Part shown: positions 1 to 12,241 of the stretch, piece after piece
Position numbering within the stretch: position 1 is the stretch's first letter
Layout of the letters: every line of letters starts with the position of its first letter
Assembly (NCBI GenBank): GCA_949317995.1
Contig: OX439041.1
Coordinates: 10,614,001 to 10,678,000, forward strand
Direction of reading: 5' to 3'
DNA length: 64,000 bases
Source of the DNA: Acholoe squamosa
Taxonomy: Eukaryota > Annelida > Polychaeta > Phyllodocida > Polynoidae
The notes under the pieces: model-generated
What the model was told of the DNA's origin: nothing
Seen by the model: the letters and a program-made list of their open reading frames with translations, nothing else
Database searches by the model: none
Position numbers and translations under genes: made by a program

Positions 1-1827
1 CCTGGGTAGACTGAAATGAACCATGGGCTTTACTTATTCATTTATTCATTTTTCCCCTCATACTTTGATAAATTCTTGTTTATATGGTAGTTGTAAAAAT
101 ATCTTGTTTATTGTGTGCGTATACAATAGTACATGTATATGGTCAATTGCAGCTTGGACAGTTTCAAAACTTAAATATATCAGATTGGTATGAAATCCAT
201 ATGATATTAGGCATTGTCTCTTTACACTAGTAACATGACATAGATGCTTTTATCTCAGATTCAGGTTATTGAAGGCATAATGGATTATGTGGCATGTATG
301 GTTCCATGTCACATTTATGTGCCTTATATCAAAAGTGGCTAGTAGAATTTTGTCTTTATTTCTTTTGTCAATACCATATAATATTATAAGTAAAATAGTT
401 TGATAATTATATGAGCTCAAACTGTGCAGCATTGAATTTATGAGGATGGTGAATATGTGGCACGTATGGTTCTTCTAAACTACTCCAAACCTACTTTAAT
501 TTGCACCCATTAATATAGTAGGTTACATGGTTAATATCTGGAATTCTTCTATCATCCATTTTGAAATATACACATTAGACGTTCTTTTTACCTATTTTCA
601 TCGTATCTATATGGTCTTTTTTATCTGATATTGAGTGAGTGATCAATGCCTAACAGGTGACGCGTCAGATGTATTCATGCACCAATAATGCATGAGGTTC
701 TGACAAGTCACCTGTTGTGCATTGAATACTTATTTTATTACATGATTAATGCATCAGAATGCATCAAAATGCATCCTGCATTCATTGTAAAAGAGAATGT
801 ATGTACTGTGCAGCACAACGTGCTGTCCACTATACCATCGTCCAGGCATCTGGAGTTTGTCGCGGTCTGATACTGGTGTGATTGCTGTAATTATAATGCC
901 ATTCTAACCTTGCACACACAAAATGCTGGGGTCGCTCCTAACGAAGCCCAACCTATGACATTGTTTATATGCTCCATGAACTGGGAAAAGGAGTCTTAGG
1001 ACCCCCTTGCACTAAGCCCCATTTTCGCAGATCGTGTCACATATACAGGCAAACACACACTCTTTCTCGTCAGTCCCTCTGGCGCATTACATAGGGAGCT
1101 GGTCTTCAGATCAGTAAGGTATCGGTTAGACCCCTGCCCTTGGCAATGGAATTCTTGTAGGTTTTAACAGGTGATATATGACATGTCTCAAATTTGTAAG
1201 GCATGCCTGATATCCATGGATAACAGGCACACCATACAAAGTCATGACGCATGCATCATGGTGTGCAATATCGACAGGTATCAGAATTGGAATATCCAGG
1301 AAAAGCACCCTGAGTCACAGAAATCTGACTTCATAATATAAGGGGAGTAGTCAAAACAATGGCTATATATAATGCCACACGTCAATGACAATTGAGAGGT
1401 ACAGAAATTGGTCATTTTTTATGAGTATTATCCTTATTACGAGGTACAAGCTAATAGAAAACCTGCCTTAAAATGGTCCAAAATCCACCACACATTGAAG
1501 CCTGCTGCATTAAATATTGATTATAGACGGGTAAAAATAGGGTATTCCAGAAAGCTAATTAACACCCTAACTGAATGGGAATGAGAGAAATGCAGTATAT
1601 TCAATGATCAATTGCCTTAACACCTTTTCCATGAGGAAATGCTAGTGTGACCCCAACTCGGTGCAATTGACCATATGGGTTTGGACATGATATTATTATG
1701 AAACACATTTATCATTTATCAAAACCACATCAGCACTCATCGATTTGGAAGAATGTTTACCCCGGCACTTATACAAGACTAGCGCTTATTCAAAGCCCAG
1801 TGCTTTATTGTGACAGTATGGTACTGA

Positions 1828-2005
1828 CGGGCTTCCCTAGCCCACTTAAAAGGGTCTATATCTCCTCTTTCCTATCCCCTCAGGATGTGTGTGGTGCACA
1901 TATGCACGGGCACTGACACATTCCTCTGTTAAATTATCAACCTGTGAAGCACGGGATAGCCACTTAGTGCCGCTAAAGTGCTGTAAAACACAAATCAATC
2001 AATCA
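1828..2005 (+). mobile_element. Modular SINE, tail type 1, perfect 15-bp target-site duplication
   Basis: A 178 bp element flanked by ACAGTATGGTACTGA at 1813-1827 and 2006-2020. The head GGGCTTCCCTAGCCCACTTA up to about 1923 is shared with the SINEs at 9844-10020 and 54838-55013. The tail differs: it runs through GCTGTAAAACACAAATC and ends in AATC repeats. No tRNA-like A/B boxes were recognised in the head. Confidence 0.8.
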
Positions 2006-2300
2006 ACAGTATGGTACTGAGGCTTGATTCAGGTATCATAATAAATAGGTATCTTTCATTGATGCATTATGGAGAACCTAATGCGATAGGTAAAATCAAC
2101 AAGGGGACAAGGCCACTTCTTAGAATCGGCAAGGGACTTGGGCTTGGAGACAAGGGACAAGGTCACTTTTAAAATTGACAAGGGACATGGGGTTGAGGGA
2201 TAAGAACCATTCCTTACAAACGACAATGGACATGGGAGACCCCCTGTTTAGGACCCCCAATAAATTGCCTACACTGACCAACAAGGGCTTTATATGTTTA

Positions 2301-2557
2301 TAAACCTTTAAAGGCCACTGATGCAGGAGTGTATCATGTCCATTGGTCATCATGATGCACCAATGAAGTGCTGGTGAGGCTGACTCCAGGTATGACCCCC
2401 ATGTGCTGTCCCTGTGGGGTTGCTCCATATATACTCTAAGAGTGTTGGCAAGATGCTCCAGTGAAGTGCTGGCTAGCAGTCTTGCCAGCACATCATTGGT
2501 GCATCATGACAGCCAACAGCCAATACAATCATGCATCAATGGTCCTTAAAGGGTTAA
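2301..2557. mobile_element. piggyBac-like MITE (CCTTTAAAGG/GCATCATG family)
   Basis: It begins ACCTTTAAAGGCCACTGATG and ends CCTTAAAGGGTTAATAA, an imperfect inverted repeat. Internal GCATCATG/CATGATGC octamers alternate in both orientations. Terminal CCC with TTAA is what piggyBac-type elements show; the assignment is inference. A second copy at 6184-6429 lies in the paralogous segment. Confidence 0.6.
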
Positions 2558-2971
2558 TAACCGTGCATATCCTAATGCTTACTCCATGTATGACCCCCAT
2601 GTGCCCCTTGGAATTACCGCTAGGGGCTGAACATTGCGAGCTTAAGAGTGCTGCAAGTTGGAACTGGTATTGGCATGGATCACCATGTACATGCGAGAGC
2701 CCTGCCACTGAATATCCCATATACCTAGGTCTATGTATTGAATGTATACTTGCTTGGGATATATATTATTGGATATGTTATTATACAGTCTAGACATTTT
2801 CAACCACATTGCTCTATATGCTACACCTGGTTTTGTTTCTTTTGTATTCATAGAGTTGGGAGCTAGCCCCTACAGACATACACATCAAATATAGAAAAAA
2901 AAATAATCATGTGGCAACACTGATTTAAGCACAAATTCTCAAATCCTTATTTTTAGTGGATATGCCAACTT

Positions 2972-3379
2972 TTAACCCTATAAGGACCACTAATGAGGAG
3001 TGACACACAATTTGGTTGGAATTACAATGTAATAGAGGGGGAGGTACTCTGGTGATTCTACTTGTCACTACTTCTTTGCTGCATAATGTCTCTCCCCTAC
3101 AGCATAAATTTAGTCCTGGTAAATACAGTCAACTCCCTCTATTCCGGACACATTTGGGACTTTCAGAAATGGCCACATTAGAGAGGTGCAAGGGCACTTT
3201 GCCAGTACTTCTTTGGAGCATCATGTCGACCATACAGTGTTGATACATATATAGTCCTGGAGGGTCGGCATGATGCTGCAATGAAGTGCTGAAGAACAGT
3301 CATGCCAGCACTTCATTAGTGCATCATGCCGACCAATGGGCATAATGCATTAATGCATCAGCAGCCTTTAAAGGGTTAA
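2972..3379. mobile_element. piggyBac-like MITE with TTAA at both ends
   Basis: TTAA at 2972-2975 followed by CCCTATAAGGACCACTAATG; the right end is GCAGCCTTTAAAGGG followed by TTAA at 3376-3379. CATGATGC-type repeats fill the right half. The middle (about 3010-3240) is different, unassigned sequence, possibly an insertion. Confidence 0.65.
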
Positions 3380-4283
3380 ATGTTGTACCAGGTGTGTAAG
3401 GTGCAGATTATCTGTTAGGGAGTGACCATTTTTCAACAACATGTACTCTCTTTCAGGTTCAATAAAGTAGATTTAACAGCATTTCGCTGCTGCATCATAA
3501 TGACCAATGGACATTATGTAATAGACCTACTCTCTGTCTGCCTCTGAGGCACCTCTACTTATATACCCCCACCCCATGACTCCTAAATAAAGCACCTTAT
3601 GGACCTTATCATTGTACGTGCCCATTTAGAACCCTTCCCCATGACCACAAGAGTACCTAAACCATGTGGTGCAGGGGTAGCTGACGTGGTTGGGTAGATT
3701 TAGGGGGTGGGTTCAATGCTTGGTCAAGGTCTGATTTGGCTCCTGCCCTTAATACATGTCTACTGGACACAAAGGGTTCCCCTGCTACATGTGACCATAA
3801 GTTGAGAGGGATATGGGCATAAAAAAAATCTCTGGTTGGGCAAAAGCATTAAGATATTATTGACCCAGGGCACTTGTGCACTGCGTCTTAGGTGTTAGAT
3901 TTCTACTGAGATAAGACGCTCAATATCACAAGTTCACAAGCATGATTATTATCTGCTATAAGCCAGTGAAATTTCCTCAATAAACCCATCCAAACTGAAG
4001 TTATTCATGAAAAATTGGTCTGCCCCTATTGTATTGCCCCTCCACCAGAAAAGGTGGAAGAGCAGTACTTCAATCTGTTATTGGTGGGTCTATTTGATTT
4101 ATAGGAAGCTAACTTTTGTTGTTATTTTGTTGTTGTTGTTGTCTTTTTCTTTTTTTTTTTTCAAATGATGCAGTGAAAAGTAAGGGAAGCCTCTCAGTAT
4201 GACAAAACAATAAGACAACAATAATGATACTGATATCAAACTTGAGCTAGATGAATACATAAAGGTTTCTGGGGAAGAGGATC
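3380..4283. other. Non-coding spacer between the two duplicated segments
   Basis: No open frame with recognisable content. It contains a T-rich run at 4110-4160 and AT-rich unique-looking sequence. The second duplicated segment starts at its right end. Confidence 0.5.
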
Positions 4284-5308
4284 CCTAGGTAGACTGAAAT
4301 GAACCATGGGCTTTACTTATTCATTTATTCATTTTTCACCTTATACTTTGATAAATTCTTGTTTATATGGTAGTTGTAAATCTATCTTGTTTATTGTGTG
4401 CGTATACAATAGTACATGTATATGGTCAATTGCAGCGAAATGGGGTCACAGGGATCAAATTGAGTTAAAAAATAGAAATGCTTGGACAGTTTCAAATCTT
4501 TGCGTCAACAAAATTGATGCATAGAGGGGTCTTCCTTGAAAATTGGGAACATTAATATGAATAATTGTCAATTTTAGCTCCAAATCAATTATATAGCATT
4601 AAATCCTATGGACTTCCTGACCAAATTGCTTCATTTTTAGGAGCAGAGTTTTCCTATCTTAAATATATCAGATTGGTATGAAATCCATAATATGATATTA
4701 GGCATTGTCTCTTTACACTAGTAACATGACATAGATGCTTTTACCTCAGATGTAGGTTATTAAAGGCATAATGGATTATGTGGCACATATGGTTCCATGT
4801 CACATTTATGTGTCTTATATCAAAAGTGGCTGGTAGAATTTTGTCTTTATTTCTTTTATCAATACCATATAATATTATAAGTAAAATAGTTTGATAATAA
4901 TAAAAGCTCAAACTGTGCAGCATTGAATTTATGAGGATGGTGAATATGTGGCACGTATGGTTCTTCTAGACTACTCCAAACCTACTTTAATTTGCACCCA
5001 TTAATATAGTAGGTTACATGGTTAATACCTGGAATTCTTCTATCATCCAGTTTGAAATATACACATTAGACGTTCTTTACCTATTTTCATTGTATCTATA
5101 TGGTCTTTTTCATCTGATACTAGGTGAATAATCAATGCCTAACAGGTGACGCTTCGGACGTATACATGCACCAATAATGCATGAGGGTCTGACAAGTCAC
5201 CTGTTGTGCATTGAATACTTATTTTATTACATGATTAATGCATCAGAATGCATCAAAATGCATCCATGCATTCATTGAAAAAGAGAATGTATGTACTGTG
5301 AGTGGCAA

Positions 5309-5383
5309 AAGGTGGACCAGGCCGGGGTGCGAACGCCTGTACCATAGGTTTGCAGCACAACTTGCTGTCCACTATACCATCGG
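5309..5383 (-). repeat. tRNA-derived SINE-like fragment
   Basis: On the minus strand it reads GATGGTATAGTGGACAGC (A-box/D-arm-like) and, about 35 bp later, GGCGTTCGCACCCCGG (B-box/T-arm-like), the spacing of a tRNA promoter. Stems are degenerate, so a functional tRNA is unlikely. The duplicated partner near 810-840 keeps only part of it. Confidence 0.4.
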
Positions 5384-6183
5384 CACAGGATACTGGTGTG
5401 ATTGCTATAATTATAATGCCATTCTAACCTTGCACACACAAAATGCTGGGGTCGCTCTTAACGAAGCCCAACCTATGCCATTGTATATATACAGGCAAAC
5501 ACGCACTCTTTCTTGTCAGTCCCCGTGGCGCATTACATAGGAAGCTGGTCTTCAGATCAGTAGGGTATCAGTTAGACCCCTGCCCTTGGCAATGGAATTC
5601 TTGTAGGTTTTAACATGTGACATATGACATGTCTCAAATTTATAAGGCATGCCTGATATCCATGGATAACAGGCACAACATACAAAGTCATGACGCATGC
5701 ATCATGGTGTGCAATATCGACAGGTATCAGAATGGGAATATCCAGGAAAAGCACCCTGAGTCACAGAGATCGTGTAATAAAATCCAACGAAATGTGTGGC
5801 ACATACGGTTCCACTTTACCTACCCCACAGTGTAATATAAGGGAAGTAGTCAAAACAATGGCTATATATAATGCCACATGTCAATGACAATTGAGAGGTA
5901 CAGAAATTGGTCATTTTTGATGAGTATTATCCTTATTATGAGGTACAAGCTAAGAGAAAACCTGCCTTAAAATGGTCCAGAATCCATAACACATTGAAGC
6001 CTGCTGCATTAAATATTGATTATAGATGGGTAAAAGGGACATGGTCACTTTTAAAATTGACAAGGGACATGGGGTTGAGGGATAAGAACCATTCCTTAGA
6101 ATCGACAATGAACATGGGAGACCCCCTGTTTAGGACCCTCAATAAATTGCCTACACTGAACAACTAGGGATTTATATATCAGT

Positions 6184-6429
6184 GACCCTTTAAAGGCCAC
6201 TGATGCAGGAGTGTATCATGTCCATTGGTCATCATGATGCACCAATGAAGTGCTGGTGAGGCTGACTCCAGGTATGACCCCCATGTGCCGTCCCTGTGGG
6301 GTTGATCCATATATACTCTAAGAGTGTTGGCAAGATGCTCCAGTGAGGTGCTGGCTAGCAGTCTTGCCAGCACTTCATTGGTGCATCATGACGGCCAACG
6401 GCCAATACAATCCTGCATCAAAGGGTTAA
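6184..6429. mobile_element. piggyBac-like MITE (paralogous to 2301-2557)
   Basis: It begins GACCCTTTAAAGGCCACTGA and ends AAAGGGTTAATAACC. Internal sequence follows the copy at 2301-2557, with GCATCATGACGGCC-type motifs, and its right part is shortened. Confidence 0.6.
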
Positions 6430-6935
6430 TAACCAAGCATATCCTAATGTTTACTCCATGTATGACCCCCATGTGCCCCTTGGAAGTACTGCTAGGGGCT
6501 GACCATTGTGCGCCTAGAAGTGCTGCAAGTTGGAACTGGTATTGGCATGGCTCATTATGTATGCGAGAGCCCTGCCACTGAATATCCCATATACCTAGGT
6601 CTATGTATTGACTGTATACTTACTTGGGATATATATTATGGGATATGTTATTATATAGTCTAGACATTTTCAAGCACATTGCTCTATATGCTACACCTGG
6701 TTTTTGTTTCTTTTGTATTCATAGAGTTGGGAGCCAGTGAACATTTCATATACCTAGGTCTTTGTATTGAGTGTTTACTTACTTGGATTATTGGAAATGT
6801 TATTACACAGTCTAGACATATTCAACCACTTGCTGTATACATGCTACAGCTGTTTTTTTGTTTAAAATTGTATTTTTAGAGTTGGGAGCTACCCCATACA
6901 GAGATACACATCAGATATAGAATAAAAAATAATTA

Positions 6936-8547
6936 GCTAGTAATTTTTACTCTCACCAGGAAGCAGTTTTTTTTTGCACTACACACAAAAATCACTGAAA
7001 ATTCTATTCACTCATCCCCCACTATGGTGAAAATATAGCAAGCAGTATGGAAATTATTTAATCCCAAAGAAATATAGCACTTTAGAAGACCTAGTTATAC
7101 TTTATTCATACTAACAAGTTCATGTTTACTTGTATTATAATCTATGTGTGCATTTATTATAATTATATATATGACAGAGATTACTAGTACATGTAACTCC
7201 CACCTGGGACCTCACTGGTCACTGTGTGTGGGGAGGTGTCCCCCCTCCTGGAGTCAACCTCTCTCTCACAGTACCACACAGTTGTCACACACCCCACAGT
7301 TAGCCATATTGGTTTCTTGGGTCCCAGGAGGGAAATATATTTTTTTCTATGGGGTTTTCTTTGGTGGACATCAAACAAAGAGATGACTGGCGTAGTCTCG
7401 TCGTCCTCTTATATCTGAAGGATACACTGGAGGTCAAAATATCGAAAGACAAAGTTGTTTCAGCTTTCATGCGTTTTGTATAATCTACTTAACCCTACTA
7501 CTAGTCAATTGGTTTTGGGCATATTTGGGTCTGTTCTACCCCAACTGTCCTAAAATATATATTCTTGTGTCATTACTTGTTTAGCGCATCATATGTTTGT
7601 TTTATAAACTATGTGTGCATTATTATAATTATATATATATGACAGAGGTTACTAGTACTAGTCACTGTGTGTGGGAAGGTGCCCCACCTCCTGACCCCTT
7701 GGGGTCAACCTCTCTCTCACAGTACCACACAGTTGTCACACACCCAACAGGTAGCCATATTAGTTTCTTGGGTCCCAGGAGGGAAATATCTTTTTTTTTG
7801 TTTATTTAGTAATAAATAAGGGGGTCTGTTCTACCCCAATTGTCTTCAATTATATATTCTTGTCTCATTACTTGTTTATCACATCATATATTTTAATTTA
7901 AACGCGTTAATACTTTATTTTTGGCCAGGAACTGAATTCTTTGAGAAAAATCCTGCTTACAGGGGTGCTAAGTTATGGAATTTATTGCCTCTCAACATGC
8001 AACGTGCTGAAAATATGACTTAATTTAAGACCCTCTCTAAGAAATGGTTTGATACCTACCTTCATTCTCGATGCCCGACGGGGCATCGGCTAATCCCTAG
8101 GTTCCCTGGCCCGCTGGAGCCGGGCCCCTTTTCCTCCTCTGTTTCAACCAATAGCCATCTTTCCTCCAATGAAATTCACTCATATATATGCTGACTTGGA
8201 CTTTTGTCGTGGCTTGGGTACACTTTAAATACATGCAATAATTGGACTGACATCTTTTATATTTAATCTCGGGCTTGTAAATACCTGCTTTAATTTGTAA
8301 CACCTCATTGTATATACATCCATCTTACCTATAAGTCGTTGACAGCCTGCTCCATTTTTTTGCAGCAAAATAATTATAATCACTGTCATATCTCTAGATG
8401 AACTCTCACTGTTTTTGAAATGTATCATAAGAAATCAACTTGTATCTACAGTAATGATTAATATACCCTCCTATGAAATTTATGTACTGCAACATATTGG
8501 ACTGAAAATCATGAATAAATGGTTATGAGTACATAACCAAAAAAAAA
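6936..8547. repeat. Diverged direct repeat pair 7184-7345 and 7645-7800; otherwise non-coding
   Basis: Both copies run from ATGACAGAG-TTACTAGTAC through TCACTGTGTGTGGG, CAACCTCTCTCTCACAGTAC, CACACAGTTGTCACACACCC to TTGGGTCCCAGGAGGGAAAT, with a TATATATATGACAGAG leader. They are about 460 bp apart in the same orientation. Poly-T differences follow the second GGGAAATAT. The remainder of the interval, including 7850-8547, shows no gene or recognised element. Confidence 0.65.
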
Positions 8548-8876
8548 GCTTATCCACCTAATCACATTCATATGATATTTTATTTATATCTATACAAACC
8601 CCTTAAAAATCACAAAAAAAAAGACTGTTGCTTGACAACAATCTATTTCTAGGCTGATGTTCATTTCATCATCTACTGGTACATATTTTACTCTTGATTC
8701 GCTATGTTTCATTCGGGCACACATGATATGGTCCTGAAGTGTTTCCTTATGTGAAACATCTATTCTTTTATGGGAACATAAACACACATGGGACGCCCGC
8801 CATTGCTCAGATCGGAAGTAGTCTTTATTTACGTAATTACCGGAGAGCTCCACAAGGACGCTCCCAAGCCTACACT
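8548..8876 (-). repeat. 3' LTR-like end of a gypsy-like retroelement
   Basis: On the minus strand it starts TGTAGTGTAGGCTTGGGAGC, immediately after a purine-rich tract, and contains GAATAGATGTTTCACATAAG. The first about 140 bp recur at 13517-13665 on the other side of the retroelement remains, as expected for two LTRs. The second half recurs at 19257-19450 and 24944-25139, inside the tandem array. The exact downstream end is uncertain. Confidence 0.6.
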
Positions 8877-8887
8877 ACATCCCTCCT
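8877..8887 (-). other. Polypurine tract preceding the 3' LTR
   Basis: The minus strand reads AAGGAGGGA directly before the TGTAGTG start of the LTR-like sequence, the position and composition expected for the plus-strand primer of an LTR retrotransposon. Confidence 0.5.
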
Positions 8888-8951
8888 TATGTCAGGATAA
8901 AAGATATACCATTTGAATGTTCATGAACATAAAATCATAGACAAGAGAATA

Positions 8952-9149
8952 TTACTTTGTGACATAGTCTTTCAGAAATTCTGGCCCTCTGGTTGTGTGC
9001 TTGGGCCTTTGGTTTACTGGTGCATGGATTTCAGGCATGACAATTGCATGATTTGGTTGTTCAGGTGCAGGTATATTTTGGCTCTGGTTTTGTCCTTGTG
9101 TCTCCTGAGGAAGACCCTGCTCTGCCACTGGATCACTTGGGTTGCCCAT
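8952..9149 (-). pseudogene. C-terminal tail of a Ty3/gypsy-like pol polyprotein
   Basis: The frame includes PNHAIVMPEIHAPVNQRPKH and ends TRGPEFLKDYVTK before a stop about 65 bp from the polypurine tract. A basic RPK-TTRGP-FLKDY ending is usual for gypsy-type integrase tails. It is separated from the integrase core by about 1 kb with stops and a SINE insertion. Confidence 0.55.
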
Positions 9150-9843
9150 CCCAGTAGTGGCTTGGTGTTCACCATGATATATGTACTACCTGTTTATGTC
9201 ATTCCTGGTTTCTTTAAGCTGATCATTTGGTCTGGTATTACAAGCTAGTTCACTGGCACTTTGGAGATATCTCTTTGTATATCTGACATTCCCCTTGTAA
9301 GCCACCCCTTGATGACTCATAATGGTGTTTCCTCATGCGGTCCTTATCCCTCAACCCCTCATTACCCTATATATAAAAATGGGTTACTAGATCGCTTGTT
9401 ATAAGTTGAAGATTTTTTTACTGTTTCAGCCTACAGTGCCCTTGGGGTACCAGATGAAGCAAAATTTCTGGGCTGTGAAGCAGTGAGGAAAGTGCCAGCT
9501 AACTCGACCTGGTTTTTACACATTTCAACTAAAATGTTTTCATACTTATGCAGCATCTTCCCAATTTAATCAGTCTATATGTTTCATGTTGAAGTTTTTT
9601 TATTTGGTATTTTTTTCAAAGATATCGCCACCTATCGCTGTCCTAAGGGAATCTGTAAGTCGATCAAAGATTTGGATTGGTCTTTCGGAGACCTTTAATT
9701 TGATACCTCATATGTAAAGATCTGATGTGTAGTGTATGTGATGTGTATGATACGAGCCGCTAAGTTATGCGCTTCCAATGTAAGATACCAGGGGGCTGCA
9801 CTGGGGCTTACTTTAGTTAATTAACGTAGCCTACTTGCTTCAG

Positions 9844-10020
9844 GGGCTTCCCTAGCCCACTTAAAAGGGTCTATTTCTCCTCTTTCCTATCCCCTCGGGA
9901 TGTGTGTGGTGCACATATTTGCGGGCACTGACACATTCCCCTGTAAATTGTGTAATGTAGTTCTCGCCATGAATATGACCTTAGCTGTCGAAATGGCGTT
10001 AAACATCTATTACTCACTCA
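9844..10020 (+). mobile_element. Modular SINE, tail type 2, perfect 13-bp target-site duplication
   Basis: A 177 bp element flanked by CTACTTGCTTCAG at 9831-9843 and 10021-10033. It shares its head (from GGGCTTCCCTAGCCC to CACTGACACATTCC) with the SINE at 1828 but has a different tail: CTCGCCATGAATATGACC, AAATGGCGTTAAAC, then ACTC repeats. It is inserted in the decayed retroelement. Confidence 0.82.
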
Positions 10021-10109
10021 CTACTTGCTTCAGAATTACTGGGTAAGTAGGTAGATCTATATCTATCACTGATGGATTGCCCCAAAGTCTAGTGGCTTCA
10101 CCACTAGTT

Positions 10110-10935
10110 AATATCTGAGAACCTCAATGCAGGTAGGCAAGTTCTCAGTTTCCTGTTAAACATGAGCTCTGCTGGACTGATTCCAGTGGTGGTGTGAGGG
10201 GTTGTTCGATATGCCCGGAGAAAATAACGTATCTCTTTCTTCTAATCTTTTCCTTTTGCATGAGCTATCCTCATGGCCTTTAGGAGAGTCCTGTTCTGCC
10301 TCTCCACTTCGCCATTTGCCTGGGCCTACTTAGGTGTAGTCTTTCTATGTTCCACATTGATACTCTGCAGATAGTTCTCAAATTCCCTCGATATGAATTG
10401 AGGCCCATTTTCTGTTGTTACTGAGCATGGAAATCTTAAGAAGTCAATCGCCTTTTCCATGCGTGCAATCACTTTCTCTGTTGTGATTGTCCTCATTATG
10501 CTCACTAAGAAGGCCAATCAGGCAGCAACGTAGATTCCACTGGATCTGGTAGGTTTGGTTGGGACACTTACTGACAGCCATGGCATTCCCTGCAGTAGTT
10601 TTCACAGTCTTTGTCACTTCCAGGCCACCAAACCTTTTCCCAAAGCCTGGCCTTGGTTTTCACTATTTCTTGATGGCCCCAATGCGCTAGCTCTAGAACT
10701 CTTTTCCTTAGTGCCTTCAGGATCACTATACATGTTTGTCTAAAAAACCATATCCCCAAATGTTGTCAACTCATCCTATATTGCCCTGTAGGCCACATCA
10801 CATTTGGAGAAGTTCCCTGACGCGATACAATCTCGCACCGACTCTAGTTTCTTGTCACCCGTAGGAGAATGTCATTGGTTGACATTCTCCTCGGTACAGA
10901 GCTTTCAGCTATAGCTCTAACATACACCTCCGTCT
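10110..10935 (-). pseudogene. Ty3/gypsy integrase region, disrupted
   Basis: On the minus strand, at about 10720-10570, there is an HHCC-type zinc-binding domain: KRVLELAHWGHQEIVKTKAR, then WWPG and YCRECHGCQ. Downstream come core pieces TTENGPQFISREFENYL, NVEHRKTTP, then ANGEVERQNRTLLKAMRIAH, an in-frame TAG, and YRTTPHTTTGISPAELMFNR. Upstream (10935-10770) remnants of the region before integrase contain stops. Several frame breaks show it is inactive. Confidence 0.85.
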
Positions 10936-12241
10936 TATCCTCTTTGGGTGTGCCAACACCTGAGAGTCGAGAAAGTACCCCCCCTTAACATGACATCATG
11001 CAGAGATACCCCCCACCGCCCAAAGTGCATGAAGAGTGTATAGCAAAGGGAAATGTGGTTCAAAGGGACATGTATACTGTGGTCGTACTTCGCGCTGTAC
11101 ATATTTTTGATGTCTGCAATTGTAGAGATCAATCGGGGTGGGGGGGGGGGGGAGGGACTGGGGCTGGCAACCGGGACTGCCATACAGGTATGGGCAAGTC
11201 CATTTCTGTGTTTCACTTTGAAACATGTGCCCCCAAATCCCCCTTTCCTTTGATTTAGATGTAAAACACAGTCCCAAAAGATTGATTAAATCACAATCTA
11301 GTGATTGGCACAAGTACCAACAGATAAAGCACAATCTACCCATCTTATAATACCAGATAGAATGGAAGAAGGTTGCTGTATTCTCTCTGATAAAATTGGG
11401 CCCACATATAATGTGACAATTTCTGAAAAGCTGCAAATTTAAATACGAGTGAAATTTTCTTTATTCCTGATCCCGTGAAAATTTATACACGCAAATATAT
11501 CTACAACCACAGTATATTGGGTTAACTTAGAACTTAGAAGTGTCGGAAACAGGTGGGGCCCTTTTACCGCCCCTGGTCTGAAACAGTTTACGGGTCCTTA
11601 TATGTGGGATGCATTTCCGAGCCATATACACAAAGTACCATGGTAGAGACCATACACAAGAATTTCCTTTCACAAGAAATCCTTAAAAAACTGTCTAGAT
11701 CAATAATCTGATATAAGATGTCAGAAAGTATCAAATTCTCAGATCATCGATTGCAATCACACTTACAAAGCAATCATTTTACTGTAGAACCTGCATATAA
11801 GGCGTGGCCCCTAGAGTCCCATTCAGACAAAGGAGAGTAATGTTGTTTGTTTCCAAGGGAGAGTTCATTATTCATCAACATGGGGAGCAGGGTGCAGATT
11901 GGGGGGGGAATAATTTTGAAACCTCAACATGGGAAAGGGGGCAGAAAAAATGTCATGCCTTTTCAGCAGGAAAGCCTATGAACTACTGTAGAACAGGGGA
12001 GATGACCAGGGAAATTGCAATCTGTCCGAGGAGGGGTCAGAAAATTGTCTGCACCTCTGCATGGAAATCTACCCCGACCCTCAGGCCTGTTGATGAATAA
12101 TGAGCACTCTGTAAGTCACCAATAGGTTTTTGAATTGTAAAATTTATCAATTAGAATAAAGGTTGGGTCATTTGAATCGTTCTACCAAATTCTCAATGTC
12201 AGGGTGCTTCTTACTTGTGGGTATCAACCTATATATTACAC
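10936..12241. other. Unassigned DNA between integrase and gag remnants
   Basis: In an intact element, protease, reverse transcriptase and RNase H would lie here. No such motif (for example YxDD or DTGA) was recognised on the minus strand, so they are deleted or replaced. A G-run occurs at 11138-11153. A 146-codon minus-strand frame at 11436-10996 has no familiar content. Confidence 0.45.

Larger units (their letters stand above)
1..2910. repeat. Segmental duplication, copy 1
   Basis: The segment from the left edge (TAGACTGAAATGAACCATGG) to about 2910 is repeated at 4284-6935 in the same orientation with high identity by eye. Copy 1 lacks about 200 bp present in copy 2 (4434-4660) and carries a SINE and flanking sequence (about 1560-2110) absent from copy 2. 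Open frames here are short and non-conserved; no gene is supported. The left edge is cut by the window. Confidence 0.8.
4284..6935. repeat. Segmental duplication, copy 2
   Basis: Direct-repeat partner of 1-2910. Relative to copy 1 it has extra DNA at 4434-4660 and a fuller tRNA-like stretch around 5309-5383, and it lacks the SINE region. Near the end a stretch of about 150 bp containing CATATACCTAGGTCTTTGTA (6733-6885) is a diverged second copy of 6583-6730, so the end of the unit is itself locally duplicated. Confidence 0.8.

Noticed and set aside
10996..11436. 146-codon minus-strand frame between gypsy gag and integrase
   Set aside because: No RT, RNase H or protease motifs; it crosses a poly-G tract and looks fortuitous.
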